Source: Rhytidiadelphus loreus (taxonomy: Eukaryota; Streptophyta; Bryopsida; Hypnales; Hylocomiaceae). Taken from it: DNA of 64,000 bases. The first letter of the stretch is position 1, and every line of letters begins with the position of its first letter. Positions 36,004 to 51,000 of this stretch are shown here, piece by piece. Made by a program: the position numbers and the translations under genes. The notes beneath the pieces are model-generated. The model saw nothing but the letters and a program-made list of their open reading frames with translations, did not search any database and was not told the DNA's origin. Location: contig OX344762.1 in NCBI GenBank assembly GCA_947034895.1, positions 76,006,981 to 76,070,980 on the forward strand, read 5' to 3'.

Positions 36004-39000
36004 TTAGCACCAACCCCTAATTGCAATCACCAAGACTAGGAGCAATGCAAGGCTTGAAGGATGGCAAAGTTGCTTGCAACCACCAACTAAAGGCCTTTTT
36101 TGGAAATTGGCCAAGGAATTATTGCTAAGATGGTTGCTACCAAAGAAGTTAGTTGTGTTGCTAGTAGTCTCTTCCTCTTCTAACTTTGAAAGAGAGTACT
36201 TGAACTTATTCTTGGGGGGCTTAAACTTGTCATGGAGCCCTGCCCATCCAATAGGGCTATAGTTCTTGTCCATCTTCACCTTAATGAGGCAAATCCGTGA
36301 GTAAGTTGTGACAAAGTCAAAAGAAACTCCAGTGACAGTGGGGACGACATTGTTCAATATGTCGAAGTTTGCAATGCCATCCTTGTCAAGTTGCACTACT
36401 TTATATGCATAACCTCTTCCTATCTTCTTCAGGTTTGTACATGAGGCTGTAATGGTGATAGTGAACATATCAACTGTAGTCAAACCGATGATAGCAAAGT
36501 CACATACTTGTAAGAGCTTAATCAACTTCTTGTCACGATTCAAAGAGTTTTCACCTTCAAATGAAAGAGGACTCCATTTGTTGAAGCATGCAGCAACAAT
36601 TCCAAATTCTGCTCCAAAACCTTTATCGACTGTCACAGTGGCAAAAAAGCTTCCCATTTGTCCAGATAGATACACAGGTCCCCCTAATGGATTGTAGGGA
36701 TTCTGAGGCAGCTTGAATCCCAAAGCTCCCACTGTGAACATGCTCATGTCTACAATTGAAGGCAACTCAAATGCATTATTGTGGTAAATCATCTCAGCTA
36801 ACATGATTGGAATGTATGACGTTTCATCCATCAATGCTTGAGCTTGAGTCCCTGCTTTGAAACATTTCATTTTTACTGCTTTTACAAACATATCACCTGT
36901 ATCCAAGAACATCAAAATGGGCATACTGATAGATGTTGGCACCTTGATTCCATATTGTGCCACCTTCTCTAATTTCTCCATGAAGATGTACAAAGCCGAT
37001 TTGAATTCATTAAAATTGAGGTTTCCAGGGCGAGAGACAAGCCTTGAATATACACTAGTGGTTAATAATGCAATGTATGGACCTGAGCCAGATTGAATGG
37101 CACTTCCTTGACTTGCCACTGGGTATTGAGGGTCATTGAAAGAAATGGTATTCATTATGTCTTTGATGACTTTTTTATTGCCTCCAAAGCCACAATTAGT
37201 TCCTAGCTTAGGGAAGGCTTGGGAAGTGTACGCATCCATGGAGACCAGGCTCTGAAAGTACATGCCTCTTTTGGCAAAGTCATAGTAGTTGGATAAAAAG
37301 GAGGGAGCTGAGAGGAGTGTCATGCGACCTTTCTTTACTATGATGGGCTCAAATTCAAAGAGCATGCCATAAGGTGCGTCATTTGGCATGAACCTCACAG
37401 GGCCAGGATTGATGACATAGACACGGAAAATCACCATGCCAGGGTTGACAAATACATCAGTCACTTTGTTGACAATGGAAATAGGCTTGATGATGACTTC
37501 TTTGGTGATCTCTCCCTTGGAATTTATAATCACATAACGAAACTCATATTTCAAGGCACCAATTATATCTCCACCAGGTGTCCAACCATATGCTCGCATT
37601 GTATATCTTGTTGAGCCTGCAATGTGTTGTGTAGCTGGAATTGAATTGAGCTCAACTGTTCCACCTGTACATGTGCAATAGAACCTTTTAAATTCTCGTG
37701 CACATAACTTCAATGGAAATTCTTTTATTGAACAAAATTGAAAAAGATACGACCATTGGTTGAGATCATGTATAAGTAATCTAAAAGTATGTCATTATGG
37801 AAATAACATCCCTTGTCATGCACTTCCATGGCTTGGCATGTTATTCAATCTCATTGATATGGCTTTACTTTCACATTACCTAATCTATGACATTATAGAC
37901 TACTATACTAATGTTGAAAAGATTTCTTTTTTTTCTTTGCTTTGACTTCCAACTTTTGGTACTATCCATATCCTTTGGACATAAAATTAGTAAAGTACCT
38001 TAGAATTGGTCCTTTACAAATGCTTTGCTCTTAAAGATTGGGGCACCTAAACATTTTTGTCTTTTTCACATCTTCAAGAAAGAAAGAATCACCCAAGTAT
38101 ATATTGTTTTATAAGACCTCATTTCCTTGGAATGGGATGGTAAAGACTATTGTTTGACTAGAAGATAGCAAGACACAGTCAAACCACTTAGAGTCCCAAA
38201 TTTTTCATTGTTATATACTTTGATTGTGTGAGAAGTTTTCTATACTCAATGATAGTGTGGCAATTGTATTGGATATTCTAGGATGTCATTTTAGAGAAGG
38301 TCATTTTAAACTTTAAAAAGGCTTGATTGTAATATAATTTGTACCTGATGGATCTACCAATGTTCTAACAAACACAGATGCAACACCGGTGACTCCCTCC
38401 AAATTAGTGGCCATGCAAGTGAAGTTGTAGATAGCTCCTGGCACAAGCGTCCCTGGCTTTACCCGCATGGTATTCTCGTCAATCATCTCTACCTGTCACA
38501 AAATTCACTTGTGAATTAGAAATGGGTGTTCTTTTAGGTCTTATCTTTTTTTTATTGCAATCATTCACTTTTTATCAAGACAACTTGAAAAGTCATTGCA
38601 CTTACCCCCATTTCTACTTTTGATCTTTGGTCTGCGCCTGATTGTACAAACCACTTGTAAACTCCCAATCCAGAGTTGCATGACACACGCAACAAGCGCG
38701 AGACCGACATACCATAGGCCAATACTTCAGGTTCATTTGTTATTTTGGCAATTATACTCATGGCCGTACTTAAAGTGGTGATTGTGGCATTGGCAGATGC
38801 ATTTGTACGCATTACATCGGTGTATGGAGCACGAGCCACCTACACAAAGTTTCCATTTTAAGTTAGTTATCTTTGAAGAATGTTGGATTATATGTTGTAT
38901 GGTCCAACCTTAAGCACCTAAATAGAGGATACCATTTGAATCACTTTTAATGATTTTTGCATATGTAGAAGTATGAATTTTGGAAGGTGTATAGGAATAT

Positions 39001-42000
39001 TTGGATATGAATCAAATTTGTTGAGACAACTTTTATCACTATGTAGTATGTATGTTGATTTCTTAGGCAATCATTCAAAGTAGGAGCTTGTAGGTCACTA
39101 TTGAAGGGGGCAACAACCTTATTTCCATTCAAAAAATAGTAACCAAGTCACGCCACTTTGAAATCCAATCTAATTTATGATTAGATGAGTTGTTATTGGT
39201 AATAAGGGTTAGACTATAGGAGACAATATCATATCCCTAATGGTTTAAAAATCCATGACTATATGTTTGAAGTGTATTGATCAAACTAATGGATTGACAT
39301 ACCATAACAGTGAAAAAATATGTTTTTCCATCTTGCAAAAAAGTCGATGGAATCATAAGAGTACGCTTGATGTTACCCGCAACATCAGGGTATATGATAG
39401 CGTCGTACATAGAGGTCAAGTCTAATTGATCACAATACCAAGTATATTGAAACGGGTGGAGATCATCAATGTTTCCTTCAACTGAATCATCAGGATCATA
39501 AACATTTGCCTTCAAGTAGAGATTCTCTGAAACATTGGTAGCTCGGTTTCCACCAACAATCTCTACTAACAATGGCGATTGCATGGCACGAATGGACACT
39601 GATGTTGTCGATGAGAGTGTAGGTGCACTCGTGGGCCAACACTTCACCTAAAAGGCATAAGAAAATGAGTAACATTAGCTTTATGGTATATATACTTGAA
39701 AATATCTCAACAAATATTTCAAATATGTATTTCAGTAAATATTCAAATACCTATCTCAACATAGTTCTGATTGTTAGACTGCCATAAATTTTGCTATTTA
39801 ATTTTTATTTGGCAATCAAATGAATATTCAAATATATGCATTTTAGAATGTATTTTGGGGACATTGGTTTATTAAATTACAAATTTTCAAATGCCAATGA
39901 TGGGTATATCCAAAATCAACCTTAGACTCTCATATTCAAACCATTTTCATTTCAACCTAAAATCTATTGGAGATGCTTTGAAGAAGGGCTGCAATTAGGT
40001 GTAGGTCCCTAGAACATTGTAAATAAAGAGTTTATTGGGTAAAATTCTCCTATCTATGCTACATGGAGATACTTAGTAAGTACTAATGTCAATGTTCACC
40101 TCTAAAAAATAGACCCTACGATTCAAACATGCAACCAATAGCTAGTATTCATGACAAAGAACCAATGTCTAGCATTGGTAGCTGTACTAGGCTTAACAAG
40201 AGTGTTTCAACATGCCAAAAAAATTCCAGTTAAAATTCATAAAATTCTTAAAATTATAGTTGGTATGGATTTGAAGTCTTGACCTAGAGGCATGTCAATC
40301 TCTTGAAATATTGCCATAATTTGAACACATTTGGCATACATCTGTAGGCCTATTTTATTGTAAAGTGTACGTATATACCTGGAAGGTGTACACCACATTT
40401 GGCTTTAACAAACTCCCAGGAATGTTCAAGCTTTGTGCCCTCCATCCTATGGTCTTGGGGTCCAAGGTTGCCACCCCTATTTGCGACCACTCAAATGACA
40501 ATGGCACCAATGACCCTTTTATCTTCCTCTTGGTCTTAGGGCCCAACACACACACACCATCTGGTTGCAATGTATACCCATGCGCTACACGTGCATGTGC
40601 TTCCAACTCTACCATCTCCCACCTCATGACTTCAATCAACTTTTGATTCTCACGAATACTCAACTGTGGCACTGGAGTTCTCACTGTCTGTATTGTAAGG
40701 GAAGCTGAATCACTCATGCCCAAATAATTTGTCACAATAACTTCAAAGATGTAAGTTTGGTCCGAGTCTAGGATCCCCCCAGTGATGTGTACCAACATTT
40801 GAGAAGGGATGGAGTCGAGGTAGCTGGCAATGGTAGCTAGCTTATTTGAATCTCCAGTGCCACGCACGTAGAAGTTGTATTGTAAAGCTCGCCCAGCTGC
40901 ACCGCTAGAGCCTGAGGCATCCAAAGTGATGTTGTCACAGATACTAGTGATGATAGGACCAACAAGTTGTGCAATGGGAGGAGGGATGAAAGTGGTGATG
41001 CCGAGGGGTATCCATCCCATCAAGGGCGCAGACGTGTCATCCTTGTTGTAGAGGTTGCCGATGAGGGTGATATTGTCACCGATGCCAGAGTCAGATGGCA
41101 TAATGGTGGCATTGTACCTGTGAGGTATGTGAATGTAATTATAATTGAGTATATGTACTATCGTTAAACATAATTTATTTTTTTGGATCTTATGGGCAAT
41201 TGAAAGGGGATTTCAACGCACTTAGCATGCATTATTTGGACACTATATGATGAAGTTATGAATTTTTAAAGTTGACTATCTCTAGGGGTACCCATAACTT
41301 AGAGTATATCAGCATAATGGTGGCATTGGACCTTTAAGGTATATGCACCTAATTACAATTGAGCATAGGTACTATTGTTAAACTTAAATTGTTTTTATTA
41401 GATCTTATTGGAAAGTGAGTGAAGATTCCAATGCACTTTAGAATGCATTAGTTGCACACCTTATGAAGTTATGAATTTTCAAAGTTGATCGATTGTCTCT
41501 AAGTGGACCAAATGTCAACACTAGCTCTCAAACTCTTATGTTTTGATTGTACATCTTGTATTATGAATATCTAGGTTTCTGTGACACTTATTAGTCCAAA
41601 TGTAGGTGTCCCATGCATTTTGGACAGTGTTGAATATGGACGTACACAACTTATTTTGAACTAATTTTGGTACATTTTAAAGGTTTTTTATAATATAATT
41701 GTTATAGGAATAGGATACTTGGTGGATTAAAAGCTAAGGTAAATACACCTAATAGTGATAAGCAATTGCATTTGCAAAAGCAATTAAGCATTGTTCTTGT
41801 TATCAAATTGCCTAATTTATTGTTGAATTTTGTTGGGAGTCAAAAAGAAGATTCTAGATTTTTTTATGCTTTTTTTGGACATTGTATGAATAACCTATAA
41901 AAATTCAAAGTGGTGAAAATTAGTGTACCCTAAAGTAATCCTAGGTTTTCACTAAAAACAAAGAACCTTTGTATATGTAGATTTAAGAGATTCATTTAGA

Positions 42001-45000
42001 AAGGTTTGTTATTAAATACCCCAATTGAATGATCATGGTTTTGGCGTCTACAAAGTTGCAATTTGGTCCTTGTCCAATCTTGTCCATTACTAATGGGTCT
42101 AGTGTATTGTTGCAACGTTGCCAACCTAAGTGTGATCCATACAACCCTACAAAACTTGCATATCCAGCATCTGTAGGTGTGTCAAACATCACAGTAATCG
42201 AGCCTAGGTTCTTTGACAAACTTGCACTAAGTGCAATTGGCCTTGTTCCAGGCAACACTGGTACATTTTCATAATTGATTACGTTCTCAAGGTCCCAAAA
42301 TATGGAGATATTTAAAAATCCAGGAGTAATAGGCATGAACATGACTTTTGTTGTGTAAAGTGGATTGTTAGGATTACATGTAATCAAATCATCACCATTG
42401 CAAAGTGAAACTATTGATGTTGAATATGCAGGTGCATTAGATTGGGAGATCATTACTTGAGGTGTCAAGTAATTTGGGTTGCTACAACTATCTAATGCAA
42501 TGATTTGAAAGCTTGCAATGCTCCCGGCTTTGTAAACCTCCACTGGAATTGAGGTAATGGTTAAGTTCAAATTCACATGTCCTGGAAGTATATTAATTTC
42601 AGTTAGAATGACTCCTAGCCCACCACCTCTAGTTGAGCCATCACCCACAATAATATAAAAGCGTCCTGCTTTGCTTGGTTTTAATGTCACTAAAAATTGA
42701 CCCGTAGTGTCATTAGAGGTTGTGACTAATGCACTATAGTTTCTTCCTAGGCTCTCCAACACAACATAAATGTTTCCAGGATCAATAATTGGGTTCAAAT
42801 ACTTGTCAGTTGCTATAATAGTAAAGTCTAAATCTTGGCCAACTATGAGTGGCTCTACCAATGATGTTAAGAGGCCTATGGTTGTGAGATCCAATTCAGC
42901 ATTTACTACGGTTAGTGGCAAGACAATAGCTTGTTCCCCATTCAAGTAAATTGTTATATTGAACAATCCAACTACATTGACTGAGATTATGAGTTCATAT
43001 GTCAAGTCACCATTATTGAATCCTGTGGTAGGGTTGTCTATAATGTCACCTGAAGTGTTTTGGACTCATTTTAGTTGTATTGTTAGAAATATTAATTTTT
43101 TATTTTAAAATTTAAAATTAATTTATCTTCTTTAATAGAAATAATTTATGCAATTCAAATTTATCATACATATGTGCATTATATAGGCCATAAATATATA
43201 AGTGAAAAACTTTCCTCTTCATAATATGAAATAAATACTATATGCACAAATTGGTTCAAAATTTTATAGAATATGGAATTTTTAGACATAAATGAAAATC
43301 TCATTTATTTTTTAAAATCACTTCAATTTTTCAAAAATAATAATGATAAATTTTGTTTCAAGAAATTTTAGAATTTAAAGTAGATTTCAAAAACCAATCT
43401 ACAAATTATAGATATCTTTAGGCATTTTAGCTAAATTGAATTTTTTTTGGAATAGTATAAATTTTTCATTATACATCCTCAAGATTTTTTCTAATAAAAT
43501 TGTTTAATTATTATTTTTAAAATAGCAATGCTATTATATTTTGCATTAAAAAATTCATTAGTCACCTGAAGGGAAGCTATTCAAAGTGGTAGTAAAGACA
43601 TCTAAGGAAACGCTATTATAAATTTGGGGATTGTTGTATTCATCAAAAGCTTGTACTCTAAGTTTCACCTTTTGGCCTGCTACAAGGTTTGATGTATCAA
43701 GAGAACTTTGTACTATTCGTGTATTGATTGCTGAGGATGGTCCTGGCATCCACAAAATTGTAAATCCACTATTCTTCACATGTGTTAAAAACCCAAGGAT
43801 ATTGGATTGAACTGTGACAAACATAGTTATTGCAGTTGTTTGGTAAGGAATTGAAAATTGGAAGTTCCACTCATTGACATCACTTTGGATCGTTTGTACT
43901 GCAACACTACCTCCATGAACTATAATTGTAAAAATTGGCACTGTATCATTGAAATTTGGGTTTGTAATGATAAATCCTTTGCTATCACAAGGTTGAATTG
44001 TAAACATTAAGCTAGTGTCAGGATTGCCAATTGTATAAACTAGAGGTATTGAAGTGCTAATTTGGACATTATTAGGCCCTAAAATAGATGTTTGGGTGAT
44101 GTCAATTGAATTAGCATAGTCTTTTACTTCTAGATTCACTGGGCTTTGGATTCGCATTCCACCATACGTGAGTGCCAATGTCATTTTTGTTGAAGGTTGA
44201 ATGGCCATGTAAGAAAAGAGCATGAGGCCATTTCCAACATACATGGCAGAGGTACCGCTAGGCACTAGTGAAGCTGGTGAGATTTTGGCATCAAAATTGT
44301 CTGGTGGATTATATGGAATTATTGCACCTCCTGTGTCTCGAATCCGTACATAAAAAAATGTTGTTTCACCTAAAATGAATGTGATTTTATAGTTTAATGC
44401 TTTATTTAAGAAAAAAGTGTCTTTTTAATTAAATTATTATTTGGGTTTGTACACATGCCAAGCACTACATTTGAAAGAAAAAAAATGCATTTCACAACCT
44501 TCTAGGTTTTGGTTGAATTTACAACTATATTTTTCTACATATGCACTTACAGAGTTACAGAGCAAGTTGTTCATTTTAGTTTGAAAACTTAAGAATATTA
44601 TCGAATTTAAAAATAATAACCTCAAATTTAAAAACAATATTTCAGAATAGATTGAAGCACAAATAAATAAAAATACAATTTTACAATTATAAATATTTTA
44701 GCACTACTTACTTGTAATTGCACCACTGTCAATCCCAGGCCCCCATACATCAAAATTTGATGGAGCGAGAGGAAGTGGTGCCACTGTGGTTTGGTAAGGT
44801 GTTCCATAATTCAAAACTCCTTCTCCATTGACCTTAAAATTGATGTATACAACTCCTGGTACTATTGGTGTAAAGCTTATAGTATAAATTAAAGTATCAT
44901 GATCAAAATCAATTAATAAATTAGTCGATGGTTGTAATGTAGTACGTGCTGGTAAATCATTACTTATGTAAAATAAATTTAAAGTTGTGGTGTCAAGGCC

Positions 45001-48000
45001 ACCACTATCTGTAATGTTATTTAGATGTTCATCAAATATTTGAATTGTAAAAGAACCTTCAACATTTACAGTGTATCCATTTGAATCTAAATTGAGCATT
45101 GTTTGAAGAGCACTAGGTGTACTTGGTAAAACCAACAATGTTTCTGAGTAGAATGTTTGTCCATTATATTGTCCAACAACAAAATAAATTCCACTAAGCA
45201 TTATTTGATAAGTCAACCCATAAGTTCCATCTTCATTATCTATTATTACCATTGAATTGTTATTTCCAAACATTGTCCAATATTGAATTTTATAAGTCAA
45301 ACCTCCACTTGTAAGTTGATGACCACCACTATCTCGACTTATAATGATGCCTTTTCCAATTTCACCTGCTTTTATTACAACCGCATCTAATGACATAGTT
45401 GTTTGACTTGCATCTGCTAGACCAACAATTGTTCCAATTTTTCCTTCATAAACAAGCATTGCATCAAATGTAATTTGAATGAGAGTATCATTTACGCACA
45501 TAAATCCATAACTATATCGTCCATTTCCATTAGGAATCATTATGTCGGATATTGACTCACTTGGAAAACCATCAACTGTCTTAAAAATATGAAAAACATC
45601 TTGCTCAGTAAGACGAACATTATCAAAAGAGTCTTTTGATAATAATGTTATATTTTTTATACTACCAATAGGACAAGGATCTAACGAAGCCTCATCTAGA
45701 GTACAATGAATATCAATTGGACCAACTTCAACTTCAACTTGATATGGTGATCCCAGAATTGGAACCGACGCTCGCTCAATATAAATATTATAAACTCCAG
45801 CTTTTAATGGAGTGTATTCAACTTCATATACATTACTAGTTATGTGCATTGGATATCCAGGCTTTGGCACAACGATTCCTGATTGATTTTGATTCTCACC
45901 TCGCACTTCGAAATAAACTTGGTCTTCAACAACACTATTATTGTAATGATCAAAAGTTTGAATTGTAAAAGATGTTGGCAAACCTGGATAAAGAGATATT
46001 CCAGTTGTTCCAACACCATCACCAAATGCTATACAATTTGGTGCACTTAAAGCTCCTTGTCCAACTTCAACCCCAAAAGTTCTAAGTTGATTATCACTTG
46101 CGTAGATAGTCAAAATATGCCATCCCGGTATTGTTACAATATATTGACATATTACTCCGGGTGGATTAGAAGATGTTGAACAATTAGCTTCTGATTGATT
46201 CGTTGACTTATCAAATATTAATACAGCTGTAATGTTTGCATCCATTATATCTTGAATTTCACTAATTGGATTATTAAGGGCATCAAACAAAGAGATCATT
46301 AAATTTTGTGTTATTCCTACACTTGCTTTTGTTATTCCCGATCCAACAACCTATTAAAGATGAGGTTTATTTATTTATTTTTTAATTTCATCATTGATAG
46401 AAATTCATTATATTAGTACAATATATTTTATAATTAATTTTCATTAAACAATTTGTATTATATTACTTAACTCCTAAAGTCTCATTGTTTCTACAAGGGA
46501 CAAAATGGATTTTGGGCAAGCTCCTATGATCTCAATTTTTACTGAAACTTTTTGAAACTTTCTCATAAGATAGATAAATTTATGAGCTTTTGGGGAATAT
46601 AATTTTTATTTCAATTGGTGCCCAGAAGCAAAAGTTATGCTACAATAACCTCAAAATGGGGGAGACTGGGTAGCAAAAAAATTCCACAAAAAATTGAAAT
46701 AAATTTTTAATATTTTTTTTCTTGTAGATTATATTTTTTTCTAAATGGGAAGCTTTAATTCATTCCATTTGGATTAGTGATGTTGAAAGTTATGGAGCTT
46801 CTTGTTTTGCGGGCAATCATAGCAACTTCTTGAAAGAGATTTTTTTCTTCCACTTTGAATGCTATTATCTTTCAATCTATATGTTCAAACATCACAAATT
46901 TTTTATCACGTGATCTAAGACAAGTGTAGAACAAGATCCTAAGGTTAGATTCTAAAAAATAATTTAAAAAATTTATTTCAAAGGTGAACATAGTGGAAGT
47001 GGTAGTTTTGAGTGGTTTTGAAAGAAAAATGGCCTTGGAATTTTAGAGGTTAAGATATTTTTGTATAGTAAAATGATAGTGATCAATAATTTTTTATAGT
47101 AATGAATATCATGGTATATTTAGCATAAAAATAAGCAAGTTATAATGAAAGTAGATTCCAACTTCAATCATACTTTCATATTTTCAGATGAAGGTGGCCC
47201 AGGTATTGTTGGAACTATCATAGATAAAGAAGGAACAAGAATCTCAGTAGTTTCATTTCTCCAAATTATAGAGAAAGTATAAACACTTTCAAGAGAAGCT
47301 TGTAATGGTAAAAATTCAAAAATCCATAATGCATTATAGATTCCATTGTCATTCAGTTGCCAAGTGCGATTCAAAGCTATCATGGCAAGAGTACTGTCAG
47401 GTTGTAAGATATTAACTTGAAAAGTATCAATTGGAGCTAATATACAATCTTGTAGATTACCATATGCATCAAAGGCTTGGACAAAAATTCTAATCCAATC
47501 TTGTCCAGCTCGGTTTATCGTTTCATTTGTAATCATAGTTACAATAGTTTTTTCAATAACAGTTTCAGATGCTACAACCTATTGTAAACATTGAATATTT
47601 ACACATTCATATAACAAATATAGATTACAAAGAAGAATGGAATACATTAGTAGAAATCCACACTAAAAAATCCATTCCAAATGATGATTCTGTGTTAAAT
47701 TTGCATTATTTTAAACGCAATTGTGTTAGTTTTAACATAAATTTAACACAAAACCATCATCTGGAATGTGTGGAATTCTACTACTGATACCTATGAACTA
47801 TTATCATTTTAAAACATTCAACTCTTTCATTATAAAAACATTTACAAGAAACATTAAATATTCAAAATAAATAAAATTATTATTTTATATTGATTCAGAT
47901 ATTAGTAAATAAAATAATATAGATTTATGTTCATCTATAATTTTAGAAAAAACTTAAAACTATTATGTAAAGTTTAGAAAAAGAATTCCATAAAACATAA

Positions 48001-51000
48001 AATAATATTTATATTTCAAATTCTAATTATTTTCAAAACATGAATATTTTAATTCAAAATTTCAATACATAATACTAAAATTGAAATTAATTATATCAAC
48101 CTGTAATAAATATCCATCTTTCTTTCCACCCAACACTTTGTCAGAAAATCCAACATATATTAGCATTGTAAAATTTCCAGTTTTAAGAGTTTCATATTGT
48201 AGAATAAATGTTCCATCTCCATTATCAATTGAACTTACACTTGGAGGCAATGGTGGAATATAATTCGGATCATTACTATTCACAGAATTAATTTGTAATC
48301 GAACATAGTCACCACTAGAAGAGACACTATTTTGAATCGCAAGTCCATTGTTATCAACAAGTTGCACAATTATATGTCCCGACTTCCCAGCCATTATCAT
48401 TCCTCCTAAATCACCAAATGCTAAGCAATTATTTGGCTCTGGATCTCCTATCTCTGATACTATAGGTATTGTAAAAGAAAATCCTGATGAATCCATCGTA
48501 GGATATTGACGTGAAGAAGGAATCAATGCATAAGTTGATCCTGAATTATAGCTTACATTAAAATTTACACTCTTTGTTGAATTATTTGGTAGTACTTTAT
48601 AAGAAATTGCACAAAAATTATCAAATGCAGGTCGTCCTGGATACGGAGTCATGAGGGATGCATTCCATCCAACAAGGAAAAAACTAGAGCATAGAAACTT
48701 ATCAGGGGTAATTGAATTGTTGAATATATCTCGAATATCAATAAGCATTGTATTTAAGTAGCACATGTCTTTATCTTCACATGCTAATGATGCCATCACC
48801 CCAGGTCCAAAGACTTTCATAAATGTTGTATTTACATTTGAATTTGGAAGTATTAGTGAATGGTATGGCCCTAATACAGATTGGACAACTTTTGTTGATG
48901 AAGAGTCATTGTCATTGTATGCAAGTTCAATATTCAATAATCCGGAACTTTTGGGAACACATGAATATGCAATGACTCCATTTTTTATTGAAAATGAACC
49001 ATCAATAATAGAAGATCTTATTATAGACACTGTATTATTTCCTATAGACTTTTGAATATTTACAGTTGACTGAATAGAAATTCTATTCATATATGTATTC
49101 AAAAGATCTAATTTCCCTAACATATTCACAAGATTTCCAAAGTTATCGCATAAATTTATAGAGAAATTTAATGGTATTCCAACTAATATTGTTTTGCCAT
49201 CTTCAATTCCAAATCCTAATGGTTTCAATCTTGTTACATCTGGTATGCTTGGTGCAACTATAAATGATGAAATTGTAACAAGATTGGGTGGATTCGGTTG
49301 TAGAATTATTCCATTCATATAGATAATAACATCATATGTTCCTGCACGCATAACTGTAAATGATATGGAATATGTTGTATCTAGATTATTGATAATTGTA
49401 GGATTTGTAATAGATATAAGATCATAGCTTTCCATTGCTTCAAATTCATAAAGAACCTCATTTTCTTTTATTGAAGTTGAAGTATTATTGTCTATTATAT
49501 CTTCTACAAGTTGTTGATTTGTAGTTACAAGTTTTGTATTGCTTGTTGGAACAACAACAGCTGATATATTCAAAGTTTGGTTATAAAATGGTGCATTTCC
49601 AAATTGATCATGTGTTAGAAGCTTAAATGTTGTAATCAACCCAGTGACACCAGCTTCTCGTTCTTGTAGAGCTACTACAGTTTTTGGTATGTCTAATATT
49701 CCTGGATCAACTTGAAACACAAACGGGCTTCCAGATATGTCCAAAGTACTAGGATTGGATTGACTACTCCATTGTACTCGTAATCCATAATTAACAAGTT
49801 GTGGAGGAAATTCTCCAACTTTATTTACTGAGGTCAAAGTAAAGTTGAAAATAAACACACATCCTACATCTAATGAACTCAAAGTTACAATTGGATCTGT
49901 AATTAATGGAGCAACACCACTACTTTGTCCATCAAAACCTGTATCATCGCTATTTAATGTGACTATTGGCACATTTGATGATGAACATTTGGATTTATCT
50001 TGAAGATTTCCATTTATATCCACTCCTACAATCTTCATCACATTAGAATAACCAGCAATTACTTTTGTGGGCCCATTATTTGAGTTTAGTTTTCTAGGGG
50101 AGCTTGCTAAATATGCAAATGATTGGTTAATACTAGTATCTGCAGGTAAACATATAATTGTTGTAGGGTCACCAACAAGGGCTCCATTTATGTCACCAAC
50201 ATGAATAGAGGTTGAAAAATTACCAGATTGCTTCAAATAAAAGTATGCAATGATTTGACCTACTATAGTTGTGGACTCAATAGTACTAGCTACTGCAGCT
50301 GGTATATTTACATTTCCACCAATTTTGTTAATAACAACAATAAATTCACCAGAACGATCACCTTGACATGAATTATTAAACTTGTCCATACATTGAATAG
50401 TCAATATTGTCTTACTGCCTACTGTTGTTATTATAGAAGAATTTGTTAATATTGTACAAGCTGGAGGCCATGGGTTTGTTGGTGCAATGAATAATAGATT
50501 TGATAAATTAACTTGTCCTCTAGGAGCTATAATAGAATATAAAAATGTATAATTTCCAACTTTGGTGATGTTTGAGTAAGTAAATGTTATGTGGTCATCA
50601 TCGACATTGCATTGCATTATAGAATTAGATCCTTGAGCATCTATCACTTTTGATGCACATAAAAGAACGCTTTGAGGAATAACATTTCCAAACGCATCGC
50701 ATATTGAATAAACTAGGATGCTTCCTAATTCACCAGCTCTAGTTGTAATTTGCATAGAATTAGGAGGATATACCATTGATGTGATTTTAGGTGGGCCTGG
50801 AGAAACTATAAAAGAATTATTCATTCCAATAGATTTATTATCAAGTTCAACTAATGCAATTCGGACATCATTCAAGGTTGCAAATAAAGTATATGTTCCT
50901 GCCCAAACGAAATGTAATGTTGCTTGAAATATCCCACTATCTTTAGGTACAAATTTGACAATACCCCTTATTATTTCTTTTGTATCTTTGTTTATTGCTA

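Noticed and set aside
36074..36262. Several plus-strand frames across 36.0-57.0 kb
   Set aside because: All lie opposite confirmed coding exons of the minus-strand giant gene.
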